Below, one piece after another: positions 8,822 to 18,388 of a DNA stretch of 64,000 bases. The notes below the pieces were generated by a model. It saw only the letters and a program-made list of their open reading frames with translations, was not told the DNA's origin and did not search any database. Position numbers and translations under genes: made by a program. Where the stretch lies: assembly GCA_028823855.1 (NCBI GenBank), contig JAPPFL010000062.1, forward strand, positions 1-64,000, given 5' to 3'. Every line of letters starts with the position of its first letter. Position 1 is the first letter of the stretch. Origin of the DNA: Albidovulum sp. (GTDB lineage: Bacteria; Pseudomonadota; Alphaproteobacteria; Rhodobacterales; Rhodobacteraceae).

Positions 8822-9304
8822 TTAGTTCGCACGTTGGATTTCGTCATTGCGCGCTTCCAAGTCGACCACTAGGGCAGCAAGGCTGCGCAACCGCGTGATC
8901 GACCCTGCGCGCGTTAGGCGATCGTAGCCGCCGCATCGCACAGGGACTACGCGAACGGGAGTGCCGATTTCGAGGATTCTCTTTACTGGCATCAACTGGA
9001 AGTCTGCTCGGCGGGCCGCAAAGCAAACAAAGCCACCGAGCCATAGGTGAAGGGGCGCATCGTTCGGCCCGCTTGAAACAAACTTCGCCCTAGCGACAAC
9101 CTCCACGTCCAAACCTGCATCGCGAAATTCGGAATGAGAAGGCGCAAACACGCAATCATTATAGTGCCGAGCCATGGTCAACGAGGTCCAGGCCACATCT
9201 AGGAAGACGACAGCCTCATCACCCGGACCCGGAAGAATGCGGTTCACATGCAAGCAGCCAACTCGCAATCGTTGGCTCCCACAAGTGGCCGAAAGCGAAG
9301 GCAC
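8822..9304 (-). CDS. Unrecognised 160-residue protein, possibly a gene remnant
   Basis: The frame has protein-like composition in its first two thirds (VNRILPGPGDEAVVFLDVAW, TMARHYNDCVFAPSHSEF, LDVEVVARAKFVSSG). It becomes arginine- and leucine-rich and less convincing at the C-terminus. I do not recognise the family. No clear ribosome-binding site precedes the first possible start, and neither flank suggests an operon. The late change of character would fit a frameshifted or truncated gene. The coding call is moderate; the function is unknown. Confidence 0.35.
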   Translation of the reverse strand: MPSLSATCGSQRLRVGCLHVNRILPGPGDEAVVFLDVAWTSLTMARHYNDCVFAPSHSEFRDAGLDVEVVARAKFVSSGPNDAPLHLWLGGFVCFAARRADFQLMPVKRILEIGTPVRVVPVRCGGYDRLTRAGSITRLRSLAALVVDLEARNDEIQRAN

Positions 9305-9460
9305 GCGGGATTGGAGGGATTAAAGGCCAAAAAATATAGCGGACCGATTTGGTCGGCCGCACAGCATGAATTCCCTGGAAGCGGAAAGTAACCGATCGAC
9401 CAGCTTGTCGCTAACGCATTTCTTGTCGAGACTTACTACGAGGTCCGCGATGGAGTACGC

Positions 9461-10177
9461 CTACGCCAAATGCAGATTCACTCGACGATTCTGCCGACCC
9501 TTGTTTTCTATCTTGCCGAACCGGATTGCTCCAATCTCGCCGGTTTTCGCGACATGCGTTCCGCCGCAAGGCTGAAGGTCTACCTGCTCGCCTTCATCGG
9601 CAATGCGAATGAGCCTTACCTTGCCTGTTCCGGTTGGCGGCATGACCGACATGGTCTTCACTAGTCCGGGATTCGCCGCAAGTTCTTCGTCGGTAATCCA
9701 GACTTCGCTAACTGTCAGGTCGCGCGCGATCAATTCGTTAAGTTCCGATTCGAGCGCGGCCTTGTCGGATGGTGGATTTGGCATGTTAAAGTCGAGGCGG
9801 CTCTTATCGGCGCCAACCGATCCGCCGGTAACGGCCAAAGGTATGACGACCGATAGCAGGTGCAGAGCGGTATGCATCCGCATGTGCTTGTAGCGCCTGT
9901 CCCAGTCCAGTGTCTGCAGAATATCCGCGCCGACGGGAGGTACGGGATCATCATCGGCCAAAACTAGTTCAACTCTTCCCGAATCCGCCTTTACCGCGTC
10001 GACGACCGCCGAAGTGCCATTAGGCCAATCTATTCTTCCGGTGTCGCCCGGCTGCCCGCCTCCCGCCGCGTAAAACACCGTCCGATCGAGCACAATTCGT
10101 CCCGGTCGGCCCGATTCCAGCACCGTTGCATTCATTGCCTTTTTGTACGGTTCGCTGCGAAACACCAGTTCAGTCAT
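9461..10177 (-). CDS. AlaX-type alanyl-tRNA editing protein
   Basis: This 238-residue protein is a free-standing relative of the AlaRS editing domain and would hydrolyse Ser (or Gly) mischarged onto tRNA-Ala. An N-terminal OB-like part (FYAAGGGQPGDTG) leads into the editing core. The zinc ligands are visible: HTALH (first pair) and CGGTH in LQPCGGTHVAKTGEIG (second pair). I chose the ATG before TELVFRSEP because it overlaps the stop of the upstream mechanosensitive-channel gene by eight bases, suggesting coupled translation. It is the last gene of a cysK-like, mscS-like, alaX operon. Confidence 0.9.
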   Translation of the reverse strand: MTELVFRSEPYKKAMNATVLESGRPGRIVLDRTVFYAAGGGQPGDTGRIDWPNGTSAVVDAVKADSGRVELVLADDDPVPPVGADILQTLDWDRRYKHMRMHTALHLLSVVIPLAVTGGSVGADKSRLDFNMPNPPSDKAALESELNELIARDLTVSEVWITDEELAANPGLVKTMSVMPPTGTGKVRLIRIADEGEQVDLQPCGGTHVAKTGEIGAIRFGKIENKGRQNRRVNLHLA

Positions 10178-12530
10178 CATCGCTTTCCCTTCCCGTGCCA
10201 TTTCGAATTCCTTCGCCGATCTTCTCCGGGTTGCGTAGCCAAATATCTCGTTGCGGAAATGGAATTTCGATGCCTTCTTCCGCGAATTTTTCGACGATAG
10301 CAAAATTTAATTCCGATTTGGCGGAAAGAAGATAGTTCACGTCGACCAGTATGACACGCAATTCAAAGTCAAGGGAACTTGCTCCGAAACCCGCGAAAAT
10401 GACTTGGGGTTCGGGATTCCTCATGACCTTGTCGTTCGACCGCGCAACTTCCAAAAGCAGCCTTTCCACCTTTCTAGGATCCGTGCCGTAGGCGACCCCC
10501 ACAGAAACAATGGACCTTCCGTATCTGTGACGTAAAGTCCAGTTGGTAACCTTGCTTGCAATCAAATCGGAATTCGGCACAACTACATTGGCTCTGTCGA
10601 AGGTTTCGACGGTCGTAGATCTTACGGATATTTTCTTGACCGTTCCGGATACGTCTCCGACCACGATCCAATCACCTTCGTTAACGGGCCGCTCGATCAA
10701 AAGGATCAATCCGGAAACGAAATTCGATACGACAGCCTGGAGGCCGAAGCCTAACCCCACGGACAATGCGCCGGCGACTATCGCGAGATTGGTAAGATCG
10801 ATGCCTGCCAGCGACACGGAGACAACCAGGGAAATAAGTATTCCGACATACCCCGTTCCAGTCGCGATGGCTTTTCGCCCGCCTTCATCCAATTTCGTAT
10901 TCGGAAGTATCGTGGTCTCGAGCACGCCCTTGGCAAGCTTCGTCAATGCAAAGCCGACCATAAACACTGCGACGAGAGTCAACAGATTTGAAATGGAAAT
11001 CTGCTGCCCGCCGACAGTTATTCCGTCGAGCGCCAACTCCCAAAAATGAAGAAGCTCTTCCTCCGTGGTACCCCAAATCCACGCTATAACTGGCAAGGAC
11101 AAGATAAATAGAAACAGCGCGACCAATGCGGTGAATAAGCTTTCGCCGCGACCGGCGGCTTCCGCCGGTGTTCGGCTAGCCGCAAGATAAAGGCCGCCTA
11201 GCAGCATCGTGAGCATCGATACGAAGCCGAGAAGAAAAAATGTCGAAATCGAAGAGAAAACGAGATACTCCGCAGCCGTGATATAACCTACCGCCGAAAT
11301 AACCGCCGAAAGCGCGCCAACGGCCATAGCCGCTTTTCCGATCAAGTTGGCAACTCTGCCGCCTACCGTGGGCGCGTCGCCGGAATTCTCGCGTCTATCC
11401 AGCGATTCAGCTAGCAGCCGCCCAATCTTTACGAGGAGATAAGCCCCCGCGACTATGACGGGAAATTTCAGTACGGCATATATCGATTCTTCGCTGTTCG
11501 AGGCCGTTATTGCATCGAGAAGGAAATCCGCTCCCAATACCCAGCCGGCTAAGATGCCCGCCATGCGCGCGGACCTCCGCCAGCGCGGTTCGCGCCTCGT
11601 AGACAGGCAGGCGCCTGCATGGTCGCCAAAGGCGGCATCGGCGATCCAGCGAGCTCCGAACGCACACATTCCCGCGAACGGGATAGCCTCCAAGAGCGTC
11701 GCGCCGCTCACAAAGTACAAACCCGACAGCACGACCGCTTCGACGACAAGGATCAGTCCAAGCGAAGGAAACAGGGCCGTTCTTAAAAACCCGGCGACAA
11801 ATTCCCAGGCTTCAAGGTAAGCGCCGTTCCGCTTCGCTATTTCGCCGCTGACAGAGCTCAACGCCCAGAACCGAAACCTTGAAGCCAATAAAATGCCAAG
11901 CCCCGCGAGAAAAAGCGATTGCAGCAAGTTGTTCCGGGCGAAGCGACGCTGGGTTTCGCTGCCAAGTGCGTCCACGACCTCGTCACTTACGTCCTTTGCG
12001 TATTCGGCCATGTATTCGAAGGCGTCAAGCCAGTGCAAAGGGTTCAAGGGCGTAGGCCCGAGAGTTAGGAATTCCGCCCTCTTTTGAGTTCGCCGATGAG
12101 AGTCTATGTCCTCAATCAGGCCATCTGCGCGGCGGACGATTTCGCTGCCGATCAAAAAATCGCTTTTCAGCTCTCCGATCTGCCCTTTCAGCATTGTTCT
12201 GCGTTCGGCAACTACGGTCGATTCTTGCGGCTCGCCTCCACTCGGCTCGGGACCGAGCGCATCGAGCTGCAATTCTAGCCTTTCCAGTTTCTGCTGTGGC
12301 TCGTCCAAAGAGCTTTCGACGATTTGACGCCATGCTACGATTTGCGATCGCAAGGCCAAAAGCGACGAATCGGACGCTCGACCCGCCTCGATAACCACCT
12401 CGGCCCGATTCGCTAGCCTCGCCCAGGAGTTCACGTCGATTCCAAATAGCTCGCCGCTGGAATCTTGAGCCGAAGCCGCCGAGGACCAGAGCGCTAGAAA
12501 AAGCGTCCAGACTAGTCGAAAAACGCCCAC
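10170..12530 (-). CDS. Large MscS-family mechanosensitive channel with DUF3772 domain
   Basis: The 786-residue product is an inner-membrane mechanosensitive channel of the long MscS type. It starts with a signal peptide (residues 1-21, ending ASA), followed by a periplasmic helical DUF3772-like domain (about residues 25-190). Many membrane helices follow, then the conserved MscS pore and beta domain near the C-terminus (GALSVGLGFGLQAVVSNFVSG, then ERPVNEGDWIVVGDVSGTV and SVRSTTVETFD). It opens on hypo-osmotic membrane tension to release small solutes. It begins eight bases after the cysteine synthase gene and overlaps alaX, so the three are co-transcribed. Confidence 0.93.
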   Translation of the reverse strand: MGVFRLVWTLFLALWSSAASAQDSSGELFGIDVNSWARLANRAEVVIEAGRASDSSLLALRSQIVAWRQIVESSLDEPQQKLERLELQLDALGPEPSGGEPQESTVVAERRTMLKGQIGELKSDFLIGSEIVRRADGLIEDIDSHRRTQKRAEFLTLGPTPLNPLHWLDAFEYMAEYAKDVSDEVVDALGSETQRRFARNNLLQSLFLAGLGILLASRFRFWALSSVSGEIAKRNGAYLEAWEFVAGFLRTALFPSLGLILVVEAVVLSGLYFVSGATLLEAIPFAGMCAFGARWIADAAFGDHAGACLSTRREPRWRRSARMAGILAGWVLGADFLLDAITASNSEESIYAVLKFPVIVAGAYLLVKIGRLLAESLDRRENSGDAPTVGGRVANLIGKAAMAVGALSAVISAVGYITAAEYLVFSSISTFFLLGFVSMLTMLLGGLYLAASRTPAEAAGRGESLFTALVALFLFILSLPVIAWIWGTTEEELLHFWELALDGITVGGQQISISNLLTLVAVFMVGFALTKLAKGVLETTILPNTKLDEGGRKAIATGTGYVGILISLVVSVSLAGIDLTNLAIVAGALSVGLGFGLQAVVSNFVSGLILLIERPVNEGDWIVVGDVSGTVKKISVRSTTVETFDRANVVVPNSDLIASKVTNWTLRHRYGRSIVSVGVAYGTDPRKVERLLLEVARSNDKVMRNPEPQVIFAGFGASSLDFELRVILVDVNYLLSAKSELNFAIVEKFAEEGIEIPFPQRDIWLRNPEKIGEGIRNGTGRESDDD

Positions 12531-12538
12531 GTCGGTTC

Positions 12539-13582
12539 CTATCCGTCGCCGACGAATGCGTTAGGCAGATCTCTCGGCGGCCTAGCCATCCACCCCGGCA
12601 CCGGCAGGTTTTTCGACCTAAGGAATTCGGGGTTGAAAAGTTTCGACTGGTAGCGGGTGCCGCTGTCGCAGAGCACTGTTGCTATCGTATGGCCGGGACC
12701 CATTTCGCGCGCCATGCGAACGGCGCCGGCGACATTGATTCCCGATGAGCCTCCAAGGCAAAGACCTTCGCATTCAAGCAGATGAAATATCCACTCGAGA
12801 GCTTCCTCATCCGGCACCTGCCATGCAAAATCGACTTCCAACCCTTCCAGATTGGCTGTCACTCTGCCCTGCCCGATCCCTTCCGTTATCGACGCGCCCT
12901 CAGATTTTAGCGCACCGTAGGCGTAGTAATGGTACAGCGACGCTCCCATAGGGTCGGCGATTCCGATCTTTATTCCCGAATTCCTGTCGCGCAAACCTTC
13001 CGCTACTCCCGCGAGCGTTCCGCCCGTTCCGACAGCGCAAACAAATCCATCAAGCGACCCTCCGGTCTGGTCCCACAGTTCCGGCGCCGTTGTCCGCACA
13101 TGCACCTCTCGATTGGCAACATTGTCGAATTGGTTGGCCCAGATAGCTCCGTTTTTTTCGGTTTCAGCCAACTTGGCCGCAAGCCGCCCGGAAAAGCGCA
13201 CGTAGTTGTCGGGATTGCGGTACGGCACGGCGGGAACTTGCACGAGTTCCGCTCCCGCAAGCACGAGCATGTCCTTCTTTTCCTGGCTTTGAGTCTCGGG
13301 AATCACGATTACCGTTTTCAATCCCATCGACGCCCCGAGCAATGCCAGGCCAATTCCGGTATTGCCGGCAGTACCTTCCACGATAGTTCCACCGGGCTTC
13401 AGTTCCCCGCGGTCGAGCGCGTCGCGAACAATTCCGAGAGCCGCCCGGTCCTTTACCGATTGCCCGGGATTAAGAAATTCGGCCTTTCCAAGTATTTCGC
13501 AGCCTGTCTCTTCCGATGCGCGGTTAAGCCTGATCAACGGCGTATGGCCGACCGCGCTCGCAAAATCGGAATAAATTCGCAT
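12539..13582 (-). CDS. PLP-dependent cysteine synthase family enzyme
   Basis: The 347-residue enzyme belongs to fold-type II PLP enzymes and would make cysteine from O-acetylserine and sulfide, or act as a close variant. The PLP lysine is K44 in NPGQSVKDRAA. GTAGNTG (residues 70-76) is the substrate loop and GTGGTLAG the phosphate-binding loop. Length slightly exceeds typical CysK (about 310-320); the extra C-terminal tail resembles the longer group seen in many alphaproteobacteria. It is the first gene of an operon with the MscS channel and AlaX. Whether it is the main biosynthetic CysK or a cystathionine beta-synthase-like variant is not settled. Confidence 0.9.
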   Translation of the reverse strand: MRIYSDFASAVGHTPLIRLNRASEETGCEILGKAEFLNPGQSVKDRAALGIVRDALDRGELKPGGTIVEGTAGNTGIGLALLGASMGLKTVIVIPETQSQEKKDMLVLAGAELVQVPAVPYRNPDNYVRFSGRLAAKLAETEKNGAIWANQFDNVANREVHVRTTAPELWDQTGGSLDGFVCAVGTGGTLAGVAEGLRDRNSGIKIGIADPMGASLYHYYAYGALKSEGASITEGIGQGRVTANLEGLEVDFAWQVPDEEALEWIFHLLECEGLCLGGSSGINVAGAVRMAREMGPGHTIATVLCDSGTRYQSKLFNPEFLRSKNLPVPGWMARPPRDLPNAFVGDG

Positions 13583-13815
13583 ACCGAGTTCCCGCGCCTA
13601 ATCAGTTTCCGATAGTTGAACATTGCACCAAACTCAACATGGCGAGTACTGCATACAAATCGCTCGATTTCAATTCTGCGCGACCCAAGCTGGGTCTCGA
13701 GGCATCGAATTCAAGTCGCCGATGCCTAAGAACGCCTCAATTGCCGGCAAAATGAAATTCGCCGCGATACCGGTCGCCAATGAAGACCACCTCATTCAAA
13801 TCATCGCATGCGGGC

Positions 13816-14808
13816 CTATTCGTTTACGTCCACGACGACTCTGCCACGTACTTTGCCTGCCAAAATGTCCATCCCCAATCGCGGCAGGTCTTCCAGGTTG
13901 GCCATTTGGATCATGGATTCGAGCGCCGTTGCCGGCAGGTCGCCCGCAAGTCGCTCCCAGGCGCGCGGTCTTGCTTCGATCGGTTTCATAACGCTGTCGA
14001 TTCCCAGAAGATTGACTCCACGAAGAAGGAATGGAATGATCGAGGCGGGCAAATTTGCGCCTCCGGCCAATCCCACCGCTGCAACGGAACTTCCGTATTT
14101 CATTTGACCGAGCAGTCTCGCGAGCATCGTGCCGCCCACCGCATCTATGCATCCGGCCCAAGTTTCGGATTCGAGCGGCCGCTTGACGGTTTCCGCAAGC
14201 TCGCTTCGGTCAACGACCGCGGAGGCTCCCAAGCCCTTCAGGAAACTTTCCGACTCCGGACGACCGGTAACCGCCGCAACCTCGTATCCCAGATTGCTTA
14301 AAACGGCAGTCGCAACGGAGCCAACGCCTCCCGATGCGCCAGTAACCAGGACAGGTCCGCATTCCGGCTTCAGCCCGTGATCTTCAAGCACCATTAAAGC
14401 AAGCATTGCGGTAAAGCCCGCGGTGCCGATAGCCATTGCCCGACGCGTGTCAAGTCCGTCAGGCAGCCGAACTAGCCAATCGGATTTGACGCGAGCGCGC
14501 TGCGCGTAACCGCCCCATCTCGATTCGCCGACCCTCCATCCTGTTAGAACGACTTTGTCGCCTACTTTGAAACGCGAACCGGAAGTATCGACTATTTCGC
14601 CCGCAAAATCTATTCCCGGCACATGCGGGTAGTTCCTTACCAGGCCACCGCCCGGGCCAAGGCAAAGCCCGTCCTTGTAGTTGAGCGTTGAATACTCGAC
14701 CGCGACGGTCGTATCGCCCTCCGGCAGTAGCCCGCTTGACACATCCTGCACGGAGGCGCTTGTGTTTCCGTCGCTATCCTTTTCGACTACCAATGCCTTG
14801 AATTCCAT
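13816..14808 (-). CDS. acuI: Acryloyl-CoA reductase, AcuI/YhdH family
   Basis: This 330-residue protein is a medium-chain reductase of the YhdH/AcuI family, which reduces acryloyl-CoA to propionyl-CoA with NADPH and protects DMSP-using bacteria from acrylate. It has the GroES-like N-terminal fold (LNYKDGLCLGPGGG, then PHVPGIDFAGEI) and the cofactor site ASGGVGSVA; the catalytic zinc ligands of alcohol dehydrogenases are absent, as in the family. I chose the ATG before EFKALVV because AAAGGAG lies about seven bases upstream; a longer frame adds eight residues. Flanks are spacers. DddP, the likely acrylate producer, is encoded 46 kb away. Confidence 0.9.
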   Translation of the reverse strand: MEFKALVVEKDSDGNTSASVQDVSSGLLPEGDTTVAVEYSTLNYKDGLCLGPGGGLVRNYPHVPGIDFAGEIVDTSGSRFKVGDKVVLTGWRVGESRWGGYAQRARVKSDWLVRLPDGLDTRRAMAIGTAGFTAMLALMVLEDHGLKPECGPVLVTGASGGVGSVATAVLSNLGYEVAAVTGRPESESFLKGLGASAVVDRSELAETVKRPLESETWAGCIDAVGGTMLARLLGQMKYGSSVAAVGLAGGANLPASIIPFLLRGVNLLGIDSVMKPIEARPRAWERLAGDLPATALESMIQMANLEDLPRLGMDILAGKVRGRVVVDVNE

Positions 14809-14835
14809 ATTGTGCTCCTTTCCGCCTTTCATGGC

Positions 14836-15198
14836 TCAATCGAACGAGCGTTCCCGCACGACCGCGTTACGTTGCCGCCTGGGAGAAATCGCTTCAATGC
14901 GGTTCCCTTCATTCCATACTTCCGAAGATACCATTCCCAGAGCTACGATTTTTCGAAAATCCGGCGACCGAACCGCCGAAGAATCGACGTCGCATTTGCG
15001 CCCTCCGATTTCAACGTCCCGGCGACCGTCGCCGAGTCCGTAGCCTTCGCCGGCGATGCGAATTCGCCGAATCTGGCGTTTGGCTCCGACTTCGCGCGCG
15101 CGAACCGATGCATCGTAGCCAGTGCATTCCTTCGCAGCCGACAATTCGCAAAACCTTCCCGGTCCGCATTCATAGGGCGTGTCGGCTCTAGCCATATC
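14836..15198 (-). CDS. Doubtful small protein upstream of acuI
   Basis: An open frame of 120 residues from an ATG at MARADTPYECGPGRFC. The first 35 residues look like a small Cys-containing protein, but the rest is arginine-rich and unremarkable. An alternative frame over the same bases also looks coding-like (KATDSATVAGTLKSEGA), which would fit a frameshifted gene. It ends 27 bases before acuI on the same strand. I do not recognise it, and it may not be expressed. Confidence 0.25.
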   Translation of the reverse strand, partial: DMARADTPYECGPGRFCELSAAKECTGYDASVRAREVGAKRQIRRIRIAGEGYGLGDGRRDVEIGGRKCDVDSSAVRSPDFRKIVALGMVSSEVWNEGNRIEAISPRRQRNAVVRERSFD

Positions 15199-15298
15199 GT
15201 TACCGTAGCTCAGCAAACCTGGTTCGATTCTTTCAATTTATTGGGGCAACCCGGCCTGACTCCTAGATCGGTTCCCGCTTCCATCATAGCGTTCCATT

Positions 15299-15937
15299 AC
15301 GTCAGGCGCATATTCGTCGCCCCATCGATATAGATTTCCGATCCGCCCTGTCCTGACCAATCGGAAACGGGCACAAACAGGCCCGCGCCACGAATTTCGA
15401 CACTTCGAACTGGAAGAATCGCATTCCGGCAACCCGTCCTCCAAATACACTTTCCATGAGAGGTTCAGAATGCGGGACCTGTATCGCAATCGGAAAGACA
15501 TCCAGTTCCCGAACTACGGAGTATATGCCGGCGCCGACGGCGATTCCCTCGGTCCAGCGATCGACCGCGCATTCAATTTTGGAAAGCCGCAAGCTGCAGC
15601 CAGAAAATTTCATTGGCACCGGGCCGTTGAGCATGCCGCCAATCCTATCCGCGACGGGCAGGCAAAAGCAGCGACCGTCTAGCATGCGATCGACCTTTCC
15701 AGGCGTCGCCACCCGCAGGATGCCTGTCGCGTCGGACCCATTCATTTCGATCCGGCGACGGCACGTGGTTTTCCAGACCGGAACACGCTTTTTCGAGTGC
15801 CTGTCGTCGCATTTCAACGACTCGAAGCGCAAAGCCGCCAGCGTTCGGTTATAGGCCGTATAGGCGGCGCCGCCCGCCCTCTTCAATGCCGCTGAAAAAG
15901 GCGTGCCGCGAAAGCGCCGCGTTTTCGTTAGCTGCAC
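15299..15937 (-). pseudogene. Frameshifted gene of unknown family
   Basis: The minus strand codes for a smooth protein-like stretch including LPVADRIGGMLNGPVPMKFS, TEGIAVGAGIYSVVRELDVF and VPHSEPLMESVFGGRVAGMRF. At about 15415 the same frame turns into Cys/Arg-rich text. A different frame continues sensibly with GAGLFVPVSDWSGQGGSE and IYIDGATNMRLT before a stop. The simplest reading is one gene broken by a frameshift near GMRF. The first 60 residues of the frame are also poor. I do not recognise the family. A sequencing error could produce the same picture. Confidence 0.45.
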
Positions 15938-16064
15938 AGCATCCCCTCAAAATCCCGCGGCTGCTATCCTATGCCTTCGAAACAAGCGACGGAGAGGGTA
16001 ACGAGATAATTCGACGAAGCGTTGCCCGAATAGCCGCTGCCCGCCGTCGGCGGAATACTGCCAT

Positions 16065-16766
16065 TCATTTGTCTGGTCCTCGCCAATTAATCGCGCAGAT
16101 TTCAGCGGAGCGACCCTCGAAGTCCCAAACGCGTCCGTGCGCGCGCACCCGGCCTCTAGTTGCGGTCGCGACGGTGATGTCCGGTCCCATCCAATACTTG
16201 GTGTTAGATACGACGATATCGGAATGCGGACTGGCTCCGGCAACCGGAACAACTTCGCCCTGAATTTTTTTTCCGACAATCAGTCGCCTGGTCTTGCCTT
16301 CATTTTCGTATTCGACGCGCGCGCGCTCGGCACCGAGGAATTCGCTAACCAGCAGTTTGAACAAGCCGGTCGTTCCCTTGGCTTTGCCGGAGAGGATTTC
16401 GATCAGGCCGTGGTGCGCCGCATATGAGGCCCTTTCGTCGATGTAGGCTCCAACCCTCCAGTCGCCCCGAGCCATCATTCCGGGAATTTCAAGAATCAAA
16501 CCGACATTCAAACCTGACAGGTTCGCAGTTCCGTAGTGTCCTTTGTCAATCCTGATTCCGGCCCATGCTTGGCAGCGATCTTCTGTCGGCGGGTGCTTGC
16601 CGAGGCTAACAATGCAAGGGCAAAATATCGTGCAATTACAATTGAGAACTAATTCGCCCTTAATTTTCCAAGGTATGCGCGCGTGGTCCGACCTTTGGGT
16701 GCTTGGATGCCTGTTGTCGATTCTTGGCGTTAGTCTCGGGCGTGTGCGCCCGTTATCGTTATCCAT
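16065..16766 (-). CDS. DUF1326 protein with a CxCxxxCxC metal-binding motif
   Basis: The 233-residue product belongs to DUF1326, a family of unknown function usually encoded next to DUF2182 membrane proteins. The family signature is clear: cysteines 43, 45, 49 and 51 in LNCNCTIFCPC, followed by CQAWAGIRIDKGHYG, likely a metal or Fe-S/copper-type site. No signal peptide is seen; the first 30 residues are basic and proline-rich and may lie before the true start. It lies 12 bases after the DUF2182 gene, so the pair is an operon. Function remains unknown; metal handling is inference. Confidence 0.88.
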   Translation of the reverse strand: MDNDNGRTRPRLTPRIDNRHPSTQRSDHARIPWKIKGELVLNCNCTIFCPCIVSLGKHPPTEDRCQAWAGIRIDKGHYGTANLSGLNVGLILEIPGMMARGDWRVGAYIDERASYAAHHGLIEILSGKAKGTTGLFKLLVSEFLGAERARVEYENEGKTRRLIVGKKIQGEVVPVAGASPHSDIVVSNTKYWMGPDITVATATRGRVRAHGRVWDFEGRSAEICAINWRGPDK

Positions 16767-16778
16767 TTCGATGCTCCG

Positions 16779-17579
16779 CTAGTTTGTCCATACGCACAGT
16801 GTCGCGAGACAAGTCGCTGTCGCAAGCAGTGCGAAACCCAGCGGCTTGGTGATGCGGTTGCCGATGCGAGATAATTTTTCAATGGACATCAAAAGTGTTC
16901 CCATGCCCATCCACGCCATGGAAAAAACTCCGCCCGCAAGAGCCAGAGCCATTATCGCCCAACAGCATCCAACGCAATACACGCCTAGCCGAAATCCAAT
17001 GAACAAAGCGTTCCACCGCTCTTCGCTCCAATGTTGGAAAATTACTGGGAAAGGATGGCGACATTTGACGAGGCAATTGCTCTTCGCGGGCAGGAATTGG
17101 TAAGCGCCCGCAACTGCAAAAAGAGCTGAGGCCCATGCGAGATCGAAGAGAGTTTCGTTTTCGACAAAAGAGGCTGAGTAAATGGCAAGAAAATTCTGAA
17201 GAACGGCCGCGCCAAGCGAAAATGCCATCCAGGCTCCCAAGTATCCGGCGATTATTTTATAGAATCCGGATTGGTCGGCGGCGCCGGCGCCAATGAGGTT
17301 ATCGAATGTGGACAGCGCCGGGATGAAGCCGGGCAGCATCATGGCCGCCGACATTGCGGCCCACATCCCCGCTACGACCGCGAATGACGCATCCTCGGGT
17401 CCCAAAGTGCACAATTCCCAGAAGTAGTCGAAGCCGTACGCTTTCAAGCCCTGGAGGTCGGAAACCGATAAGTGAAGCGCGAACAATGCGGTCCATGACA
17501 AGAGAATTAGACCGTAAGCGGCGAGCCAATGGCCGCCTCGAAGCTCGATAGTCCTGCGTTTCGGAGCAAGAGCGATCAT
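16779..17579 (-). CDS. DUF2182 integral membrane protein
   Basis: A 266-residue inner-membrane protein of DUF2182, described as a predicted metal-binding membrane family. There are about six membrane helices. Conserved elements include WAAMSAAMMLPGFIPALSTF, with its paired methionines, and a cytosolic Cys-rich loop, KSNCLVKCRHP, followed by RLGVYCVGCCWAIM. These match the family's metal-binding Met and Cys positions. It is the first gene of the pair with DUF1326. No regulator or transporter lies beside it. Proposed role: a membrane partner that hands a metal to, or receives it from, the DUF1326 protein. This is inference from the pairing. Confidence 0.88.
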   Translation of the reverse strand: MIALAPKRRTIELRGGHWLAAYGLILLSWTALFALHLSVSDLQGLKAYGFDYFWELCTLGPEDASFAVVAGMWAAMSAAMMLPGFIPALSTFDNLIGAGAADQSGFYKIIAGYLGAWMAFSLGAAVLQNFLAIYSASFVENETLFDLAWASALFAVAGAYQFLPAKSNCLVKCRHPFPVIFQHWSEERWNALFIGFRLGVYCVGCCWAIMALALAGGVFSMAWMGMGTLLMSIEKLSRIGNRITKPLGFALLATATCLATLCVWTN

Positions 17580-18388
17580 ATTCTGCTAACTCTCGGGGTC
17601 AGTCTGTCATAAACTCAACAGCGGCACTCGACCGATGCATTTTCTTTCGATAAGCGCCGAGTTCCTAACACGACAATCGCAACGGCGTAAGTCCAGGATT
17701 CGGATCGCAAAACCTTGCAGGCGGAATCTCGTACTTTCTTCAAAATTCTGCAGTGCAAATCTGCTATGATGCGAAGAAGCCTTTAGTTTAAGAAACTCAG
17801 CCCGCATTGAATTTGAGACAGGATTTCAAACTGCATTCGAACGATTCGCAGAATCGCCTAAAAATCGATTTGACCGCGGCCGCGACTACTGAATCTAAGC
17901 TAATTCGGTTTTCGCATTGCCGTCGAACGCCTAGACTCCGACAACTTTCGTCTATCGAATTTGGTTCCCAAAATTCTGCGACTCGGCGATTTGGCGATGC
18001 AAGCTGAAGTCATTATGCAGTCGGCTTTATGGCAAGCATGCCGAGAATGGAGTTTAGAATTGGAATTAGTGCGCGAATTCAATGATCGCCGCAACTCGAG
18101 CGACACGGGAGATTCCGTAACATCCTAGACGCTGTAAAAGTCCTTGCGTCCAGTTCGACTTGCGGCATCTTTAAGAACTCGACTAGCGAACCACTAGGTC
18201 CAAGCATTCCGAAACGCCATCGAGCATTAGCGACCAGGTCCGCTACCGCCGATGCGGAGATTCGCGAAACGAAAGCTAGTACGCGAGATTATCAATACGC
18301 ACCTTGAGCCATTTCGCAACAGCGTCAGTCGCCAAGTTGCCGTATCTTGAACTCTCCAGAATTATAGTCTGAAATATTCGGAATGCTA
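17580..18388. other. Long A/T-leaning spacer, no gene recognised
   Basis: About 800 bases between the DUF2182 gene and tRNA-Asp. Only short frames occur on either strand, and I saw no family resemblance, tRNA-like fold or repeat. It may be debris of a lost gene. Confidence 0.5.
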
